Origin: DYMC01 sp035406705 | GTDB taxonomy: Bacteria > Verrucomicrobiota > Lentisphaeria > Victivallales > GWF2-50-93 | Direction of reading: 5' to 3' | Assembly (NCBI GenBank): GCA_964426675.1 | Contig: CAYRRM010000051.1 | Span: 1-13,394, forward strand | DNA length: 13,394 nt | Program-made: the position numbers and the translations under genes | Part shown: positions 7,323 through 13,394 of the stretch, piece after piece | How the letters are laid out: each line of letters opens with the position of its first letter | How positions within the stretch are numbered: the first letter of the stretch is position 1 | Notes under the pieces: generated by a model | What the model was told of the DNA's origin: nothing | What the model saw: only the letters and a program-made list of their open reading frames with translations | The model's database searches: none

Positions 7323-7910
7323 ATGAAAACTTTTCATTGGAATTTAAAGATTTTGTTTATATTTTCTGCGATTTTCGCAGCAATTCACCTCTCAAATGCT
7401 CAGGAAGAGAATAAAGCCCCTGATGGTTTTACATGGCAAATCTTACCTTCTGTAAACGGAGCAATTTTAAAGCCAAAAGAATGGTTTTTTCACCATATTG
7501 ATGTTCCAAAAGAAAAAAGATTTATGTTGATATTTTCACGGGAAAATTACCAGGCAGGGGAAAAACTCAATACATCCATAAAATTAATAATAATATGCGG
7601 AATACCAGAAAAGAAAAATATAAGTCCATCTGAATATATAGAAGATTTTATAAATCAAATTAGCTCTTCTACAAAGATTGAAAATCGAACAAGGAAAGAA
7701 AGAGCTTCATTTATCGAATACACGTTTTCAAGAGTTGATAAATCAAAGGTTAGTTCAGGAACGATACGAGAATACTTTCTTGGCCTGGCAAATAATAAAA
7801 GTGGAACAGTATATCTTTTTTCTTTTATAACACCTATTGAAAGGTGGGATAAAGATTTTCCCATTGCAGAAACAATTTTTAATAATCTAAGACTTGATGA
7901 TAATCTTTAA
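7323..7910 (+). CDS. Small exported protein of unknown function
   Basis: I do not recognise this 195-residue protein. It opens with a classic signal peptide: basic start (MKTFHWNLK), hydrophobic core (ILFIFSAIFAAI), and likely cleavage after SNA at residue 26. That leaves a soluble periplasmic or secreted domain of about 169 residues. The mature part, with an early PSVNGAILKPKEWFF, a mixed strand/helix pattern and a late IAETIFNNLRL, resembles the general look of PsbP/DcrB-like domains (a PKGW strand near the start and a final helix ending in a 'f..il.sl.l' pattern). That comparison is weak. No cysteine pair, metal site or lipobox is seen. AGAGGAG sits at 7315-7321, only one base before the ATG, unusually close; no better start exists because the signal peptide begins here. 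It is 125 bases after recN and 22 before valS, so it is probably cotranscribed with valS. Confidence 0.75.
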   Translation: MKTFHWNLKILFIFSAIFAAIHLSNAQEENKAPDGFTWQILPSVNGAILKPKEWFFHHIDVPKEKRFMLIFSRENYQAGEKLNTSIKLIIICGIPEKKNISPSEYIEDFINQISSSTKIENRTRKERASFIEYTFSRVDKSKVSSGTIREYFLGLANNKSGTVYLFSFITPIERWDKDFPIAETIFNNLRLDDNL

Positions 7911-7932
7911 AAAAATACGGAGCTAAAACACA

Positions 7933-10605
7933 ATGAGTGAAATGCCTAAAACTTATGAACCTTCTTATGTAGAAGAAAAATACCTTAAATTCTGGCAAGA
8001 CAAAAAATTATTTCGAGGGGACATAGACAATAAGAAAATCCCATATTCAATAGCTATTCCACCTCCGAATATTACGGGAATCCTTACTCTCGGCCACGTG
8101 CTTAACAATACTCTCCAGGATATATTGGCGCGCTGGCGCAGAATGCAAGGTAGAGCTGTATGTTGGTTCCCAGGCACGGATCACGCAGGAATAGCCACAG
8201 AAGCAAGAGTAGAAAAATACCTGAGAGAAAATGAAAATTTATCCAGAGATAAACTCGGAAGAGAAGAGTTCATAAAAAGAGTATGGCAATGGAAAGAAAA
8301 TTACGGCGGGACAATAATAAAACAACTCAAAAAAATTGGTGCTTCGTGCGATTGGGATAGAGAAAGATTTACAATGGATAAAGGTCTTAGTGATGCTGTG
8401 ACAGAAGTATTTATAAGACTCTATAATAAGGGTTATATATATCGTGGAAAACGTATGATAAATTGGTGCCCTGTCTCCAGAACTGCCCTTTCAGATGAAG
8501 AAGTAATATACAAAGAAGTCCATGGATATTTTTACCATTTTAAATATCCATTAAGTGATGGATCAGGTTTCCTTCAGATAGCCACTACACGACCTGAAAC
8601 AATGCTCGGCGATACCGCAGTAGCGGTAAATCCTAAAGATGAAAGATATAAACACCTGATAGGAAAAACTGTTGATCTGCCTCTTGCAAATAGGAAAATA
8701 CCTGTAATTGCTGATGAACACGCAGACCCTGAATTTGGAACAGGTTGCGTTAAAATAACACCTGCACACGATCCTAACGATTTTGAAGTGGCTTTACGAC
8801 ACAATTTGCCAATAATAAATGTAATGAACCCGGATGCAACAATGAATGAAAATGCCGGGGAAGATTTCGTAGGACTGGACAGATACGAATGCAGGGAAAA
8901 AATTGTAAAAATGATGAATGACATTAAACTTATAGAAAAAATAGAAGACCATATCCATAATGTTGGTTTTTCCGAAAGAGAAGATGTCCAGATAGAACCG
9001 CGAATCAGTGAACAATGGTTTGTAAGAATGAAAGAACTTGCACAACCCGCCATTGAAGCAGTTCGCAGCGGAAAAATTAAGTTTTATCCAGAACGCTGGA
9101 CAAAAACTTATTTCCACTGGATGGAGAATATAAAGGACTGGTGTATAAGCCGTCAAATATGGTGGGGACACCGTATACCAGCATGGCATAATTTGAAAAC
9201 TGGTCAAATATATGTTGGAAAAAATCCTCCTCCTGATATTGAAAACTGGAAACAGGATGAAGATGTTCTTGATACATGGTTTAGTTCCTGGTTATGGCCT
9301 TTTTCAATAATGGGTTGGCCTGAAAAAACAGAAACATTAAAATTTTTCTACCCTACAAATGACCTTGTAACGGGACCAGATATTATTTTCTTCTGGGTAG
9401 CAAGGATGATTATGGCGGGGATTGAGTTTATGGGAGATATTCCATTCAGAAACGTATATTTTACAAGTATTATAAGGGATGAAATTGGCAGGAAACTAAG
9501 TAAATCTCTCGGAAACTCGCCAGATCCTCTCGATGTTATTGCTCAATATGGGGCTGATGCACTTAGATTTTCAATAATCTACATTGCTCCAGTAGGAATG
9601 GACATAAGATATAGCAATGAAAAATGTGAACTTGGCAGAAATTTCTGCAATAAACTCTGGAATTCTGCGAGATTCAGGTATATGCAAAATATCCCGGGGA
9701 AAATTATAAAATTATCAGAATTAAAAGCAGAAGAACTTTCAAATGACGAAAAATGGATTATTGGCAGATTATCAGAAATTTCAGAAAAAATCAACGATTT
9801 TTTGGAAAATTTTAAATTTCACGACGCTTCGCACTTATTATACGACTTTGTTAGGGGAGAATTTTGCGACTGGTTTATAGAATGTCAGAAACTGCGTTTT
9901 AATGTGCCGGAATATAAAGAATCTGCTATAAAAGTTTTTGATTTCATATTTTACAGTATTTTGCGTCTGCTTCATCCTTTCATGCCATTTATTACAGAAG
10001 AAATAGCTCATCAAATAAAATACTTAGATGAAAGTCAAAGTATAATGCTATCTGATTTTCCAGAAGCAATTTCTGCTGAAGAACTAAAACGACTTCAAAT
10101 AGATAGTAGAATTATTCAGGCAAATTCTGTAAAATTTTCAATTATTTCCGCAGCAAGAAAACTAAAAGTTGATGCAAAATTAGCTCCTAATCAAAAAGTA
10201 AAATTTTATTTCAATACCACAGAAGAAGATATCAGCATATTTCTAAATAATGAAATCGAAATGCTAAAAAAATTCACTTTCGCAGAAGACTTTATCATTG
10301 GGGGGGAATTTCCTGCAAATCCTGGCATTTCAACTCAACTTAGCACGGGAACACTTTTCCTTTCCCTCGAAGGAATAATAGATCTGAAGGCTGAAATAGA
10401 AAAGCTTGAGAAACAAAAACTTGAATTCGAAAAATGGTTAACTGGTGCGCGTGCGAAAATCGCAAATGAAAAATTCCTATCAAAAGCACCCCCTCAACTT
10501 GTTGAAAATACAAAAAATCAAATCACAGCCATTGAAGAAAAACTAAAGGCTATCAATGAAAATATAGCCTACTTAAGCAATTTCTCATCGCAAACTCAAT
10601 CGTGA
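7933..10605 (+). CDS. valS: Valine--tRNA ligase
   Basis: This 890-residue class I synthetase charges tRNA-Val with valine in the cytoplasm. The order of domains is complete: catalytic core start with PPPNITGILTLGHVLN (43-58), GTDHAG (81-86), CP1 editing domain with TTRPETMLGDTAVAVNP and ITPAHDPNDFE, WCISRQIWWGHRIPAW, VTGPDIIFFWVARMI, KLSKS (521-525), the anticodon-binding helical domain, and a C-terminal coiled-coil arm from about 817 to 882. The length is normal for ValRS. The first histidine of the HIGH motif is Thr52 (TLGH), while His55 and KLSKS are kept. GGAG at 7919-7922 lies ten bases before the ATG; Met4 is a possible alternative start. The gene follows the exported protein by 22 bases and ends in a hairpin terminator. 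There is no visible T-box in the 125 bases after recN, so tRNA-dependent control is not supported. Confidence 0.97.
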   Translation: MSEMPKTYEPSYVEEKYLKFWQDKKLFRGDIDNKKIPYSIAIPPPNITGILTLGHVLNNTLQDILARWRRMQGRAVCWFPGTDHAGIATEARVEKYLRENENLSRDKLGREEFIKRVWQWKENYGGTIIKQLKKIGASCDWDRERFTMDKGLSDAVTEVFIRLYNKGYIYRGKRMINWCPVSRTALSDEEVIYKEVHGYFYHFKYPLSDGSGFLQIATTRPETMLGDTAVAVNPKDERYKHLIGKTVDLPLANRKIPVIADEHADPEFGTGCVKITPAHDPNDFEVALRHNLPIINVMNPDATMNENAGEDFVGLDRYECREKIVKMMNDIKLIEKIEDHIHNVGFSEREDVQIEPRISEQWFVRMKELAQPAIEAVRSGKIKFYPERWTKTYFHWMENIKDWCISRQIWWGHRIPAWHNLKTGQIYVGKNPPPDIENWKQDEDVLDTWFSSWLWPFSIMGWPEKTETLKFFYPTNDLVTGPDIIFFWVARMIMAGIEFMGDIPFRNVYFTSIIRDEIGRKLSKSLGNSPDPLDVIAQYGADALRFSIIYIAPVGMDIRYSNEKCELGRNFCNKLWNSARFRYMQNIPGKIIKLSELKAEELSNDEKWIIGRLSEISEKINDFLENFKFHDASHLLYDFVRGEFCDWFIECQKLRFNVPEYKESAIKVFDFIFYSILRLLHPFMPFITEEIAHQIKYLDESQSIMLSDFPEAISAEELKRLQIDSRIIQANSVKFSIISAARKLKVDAKLAPNQKVKFYFNTTEEDISIFLNNEIEMLKKFTFAEDFIIGGEFPANPGISTQLSTGTLFLSLEGIIDLKAEIEKLEKQKLEFEKWLTGARAKIANEKFLSKAPPQLVENTKNQITAIEEKLKAINENIAYLSNFSSQTQS

Positions 10606-10607
10606 AA

Positions 10608-10639
10608 AAGATTTCGATAGAAATCTTAATTTTTATTTT
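10608..10639 (+). terminator. Rho-independent terminator after valS
   Basis: An 8-base inverted repeat, AAGATTTC (10608-10615) and GAAATCTT (10620-10627), has a GATA loop. The T-rich tract TTTTTATTTT (10630-10639) follows after two A residues. It begins three bases past the valS stop. The stem is AT-rich, so termination may be partial. The next + strand gene starts 22 bases further on and would need its own promoter or read-through. Confidence 0.6.
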
Positions 10640-10661
10640 AGTAACTAATTGACAGGCCATT

Positions 10662-12194
10662 ATGAAAAATGTAAATAGCTTTTTTGTTTTTCTATGTCTG
10701 TTTGCAAATTTATTTTTCTTTTCATCACTTTCAGCCTCAAACAACGAAACAAATAATGAAAAAGTTCTTTACAGAGGTATTTTCAGGGTTAATACAAATA
10801 TTAGTGCTGGTGAAAAAAGCATCGATGAGATAATTTCCAAAGCAAAAGATTCAAAAATTGACTTCATTGTGCTAAGCGATCAGTTTTTAGTCAAGTGCAT
10901 ATATGGTATTTTCCCATTCAGAAATATTTTTTACATTTCAAAAGAGAGAAATTCCATTTCTAAATACGGCATCAAAAATTACATAGACGTTATAGAAAAA
11001 TCTTCATCATCCTGTAAACGACCTGTAATAATCCGAGGAGTGGATATAGCACCACATTATTTCTGGGAATTAAAAGGGGGAAAAATCTTTTGCCGTCAAT
11101 ATTCACAACAACTCACTATTTTTGGAGAAATTGATGAAAATTTTCTTTATAACCTGCCTGTAATCCACAATTCAAAAACAAATTTCTCTATTTTCAATAA
11201 CATAAAACGGCTTCTCCCTCTACTACTCATACCATTTGCAATATTGCTGATGCGAAAGAGAATATGGTATGAAGATAATCAGGGAAACAAATATTATAAG
11301 CCCACAAAAATAAGGAGAATTTTTGCATTTGCGATTTTCGCAATTTCAATTCTATGGACGCTTAATAACAGACCTTTCATAGATGATTTCCCTTATGATC
11401 AATATAAAGACTATGGGGAAAAACCCTACCAGGAGCTTATAAACTATGTAAAAAATGCAGGAAAAGGAAAAATCGGAATAGCATGGTCTGCCCCTGAGGC
11501 AAAATCAATAAATAAGATCGCAGATTTCCCTTCGGTATACTTAATTACAGAAAAATATCCTCATGTTCTATTAAATACAGATAATTACGATGGATTTGCA
11601 GCTATATATGGAGATGCACGAACAGTTCATTTGCCTGGAAAAGAATGGGACAATGCGTTATTGAGTTATTGTAAGGGGAAAAGGAAAAAAGTTCCTTTTG
11701 CATTTGGAGAACTCGATTATCACAAAGATCTTAAAGAAATTCCATTTGATTACATAAAAACTTTTATTTTTCTGGACAAAAACAAAGAATTAAATGAGGA
11801 AAACATTATTAATGCATTGTTGAATGGGAATTCATATGCTTCAAGAAGAGGAGAATCCGAAATTATAATGGAAGAATTTTCTATCAGTAATGAGAAAGAA
11901 AAAGCATATTCAGGCGAAATAATTGAATTAAACTCTGAAAATTTAAAACTTTATATTTCAGGATTTATCGAAGGAAAAATTAACAATTTAAACGATAAAA
12001 TACAATGTATTGTTATTATTAATGGTGAGAAAAAATACGATAAAATTATAGAATCAGGAAAAAATATAGAGATATCTTTTTGTATAGGCAAAAATGAATT
12101 TACAGAAAATTTAAATTATTTGAGAGTTATTTTGAATTCGATAGATTCAGAGATTATCTCAAATCCCATTTTCATAAAAAAGACTATAAAATAA
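10662..12194 (+). CDS. Exported PHP-like (CehA/McbA-type) protein with an internal membrane hairpin
   Basis: This is a 510-residue protein. Residues 1-25 form a signal peptide or anchor (FFVFLCLFANLFFF). Two hydrophobic helices lie at about 184-197 and 220-234, linked by a basic loop (RKRIWY...KIRR); the positive-inside rule puts that loop in the cytoplasm and both flanks outside. The flanks look like the two halves of a PHP-type phosphoesterase fold. The first half has IDFIVLSDQF (Asp73-Gln74, where PHP proteins have Asp-His) and RGVDIAPH (Asp128, His132). The second half has GELDYH (Glu350, Asp352, His354) and an NALLNGNSYASR ending like 'al..G.sya'. Some metal ligands are therefore missing and activity is uncertain. 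The C-terminal ~100 residues look like an added beta domain. A weak AGG lies five bases before the ATG. The stop codon is four bases from the end of a convergent 5S rRNA gene. The PHP call is inference. Confidence 0.6.
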   Translation: MKNVNSFFVFLCLFANLFFFSSLSASNNETNNEKVLYRGIFRVNTNISAGEKSIDEIISKAKDSKIDFIVLSDQFLVKCIYGIFPFRNIFYISKERNSISKYGIKNYIDVIEKSSSSCKRPVIIRGVDIAPHYFWELKGGKIFCRQYSQQLTIFGEIDENFLYNLPVIHNSKTNFSIFNNIKRLLPLLLIPFAILLMRKRIWYEDNQGNKYYKPTKIRRIFAFAIFAISILWTLNNRPFIDDFPYDQYKDYGEKPYQELINYVKNAGKGKIGIAWSAPEAKSINKIADFPSVYLITEKYPHVLLNTDNYDGFAAIYGDARTVHLPGKEWDNALLSYCKGKRKKVPFAFGELDYHKDLKEIPFDYIKTFIFLDKNKELNEENIINALLNGNSYASRRGESEIIMEEFSISNEKEKAYSGEIIELNSENLKLYISGFIEGKINNLNDKIQCIVIINGEKKYDKIIESGKNIEISFCIGKNEFTENLNYLRVILNSIDSEIISNPIFIKKTIK

Positions 12195-12198
12195 AAAA
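12193..12198 (-). terminator. T tract at the end of the rRNA operon
   Basis: On the - strand six T residues follow the last base of 5S rRNA directly, then ATTTTA. The closing helix of 5S itself (seven base pairs, GC-rich) would supply the stem just upstream. No separate hairpin is seen, and the tract overlaps the TAA stop of the convergent gene. Its function as terminator is inferred from position. Confidence 0.45.
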
Positions 12199-12314
12199 CC
12201 CGGCGCCGCGCTACTCTCCCGCACTCTTTATTGTGCAGTACCATCGCCGCAGAGACCCTTAACGACCGTGTTCGGAATGGGAACGGGTGTTTCCTTCTCG
12301 CTATGGACACCGGG
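12199..12314 (-). rRNA. rrf: 5S ribosomal RNA
   Basis: Read on the - strand the gene is 116 bases and has the conserved bacterial 5S core: GGAAACACCCGTTCCCATTC, CCGAACACGG, GTTAAG, then GATGGTACTGC and GGGAGAGTAG. The ends pair as helix I: CCCGGTG at the 5' end (12314-12308) with CGCCGGG at the 3' end (12205-12199). It is a component of the large ribosomal subunit and lies 115 bases downstream of 23S in the usual 16S-23S-5S order. The ends were set by helix I and may be off by one or two bases. Confidence 0.96.
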
Positions 12315-12323
12315 AAAATTGGA

Positions 12324-12349
12324 TTTGCTTGACGCATCAATCAAGCAAA
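12324..12349. repeat. Inverted repeat in the 23S-5S spacer
   Basis: TTTGCTTGA (12324-12332) and TCAAGCAAA (12341-12349) form a perfect 9-base stem with an 8-base loop, ten bases before the 5' end of 5S rRNA. In the transcript it is a likely RNase III or other processing hairpin for separating 5S from 23S. It has no T tract on the - strand, so it is not a terminator. The rest of the 115-base spacer (12315-12429) holds a weaker pair, CTTCTA (12381-12386) and TAGAAG (12412-12417), and no tRNA gene. Confidence 0.6.
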
Positions 12350-12429
12350 GAAAAAAGAAAGGAGAAAAAGATATGTGCAACTTCTAATGACATTCTTTTC
12401 TCGCCTCACTATAGAAGCGGGAAAAAAAT

Positions 12430-13394
<965 letters not shown>

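Noticed and set aside
8563..9277. Long antisense frames across valS, up to 159 codons
   Set aside because: They are shadows of the strongly conserved ValRS reading frame, with no ribosome sites and no recognisable protein features.
10300..10306. Run of seven G residues inside valS, a possible slippage site
   Set aside because: The run is in frame and codes Gly-Gly in a surface region of an essential enzyme; seven is short for phase variation and no alternative frame product is evident.
10649..10677. TTGACA and TAAATA at 17-base spacing, a promoter-like pair
   Set aside because: The -10 box would lie inside the coding region of the 510-residue gene, so the transcript would start after the only sensible start codon and lose the signal peptide.
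12405..12414. CTCACTATAG, matching the downstream part of a phage T7 promoter
   Set aside because: The upstream half (TAATACGA) is absent; a 10-base partial match in a spacer is best read as chance.

Overview
The window is bacterial, AT-rich in its protein-coding part and GC-richer at the right end, where a ribosomal RNA operon lies. Intact genes have conventional bacterial layout (short spacers, Shine-Dalgarno sites, a 4-base ATGA overlap). The host cannot be named from this sequence. ValRS has a TLGH form of the HIGH motif and RecN has an FDEIDSNIGG Walker B region. From memory, similar variants occur in Verrucomicrobiota/Lentisphaerota-type bacteria and neighbouring candidate phyla; this is an unverified lead, not an assignment.

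Left region (1-4842) is a defence island on the + strand. It holds the C-terminal part of a DarG-like antitoxin (macro-domain end missing to the left), an AlbA_2/Schlafen-like ATP-binding protein, and a type III restriction Res subunit with helicase motifs and a PD-ExK nuclease. The last two genes overlap by 4 bases. Behind res is a 314-base stretch without an intact gene. It holds a 31-codon remnant resembling the extreme C-terminus of a type I restriction HsdR subunit, then a good Rho-independent terminator. No Mod (methyltransferase/specificity) subunit or DarT toxin is inside the window; if present they must lie to the left.

Middle region (4843-10605) is housekeeping. A histidine-phosphatase-family gene on the - strand diverges from recN (DNA repair ATPase). 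recN is followed by a small exported protein of unknown function and by valS (valyl-tRNA synthetase), which ends in a hairpin terminator. Apparent upstream start extensions of both divergent genes are probably wrong. The better starts (GTG at 5454 and ATG at 5545) leave a 90-base shared promoter region.

Right region (10606-13394): a 510-residue exported/membrane protein that I read as a divergent PHP-like (CehA/McbA-type) domain with a two-helix membrane hairpin inside it. Its stop codon abuts the 3' end of a - strand 5S rRNA gene, followed by the 5S/23S spacer and the last ~965 bases of a 23S rRNA gene; the rest of the operon continues off the right edge. No tRNA genes, CRISPR array, insertion sequence or integrase was seen.
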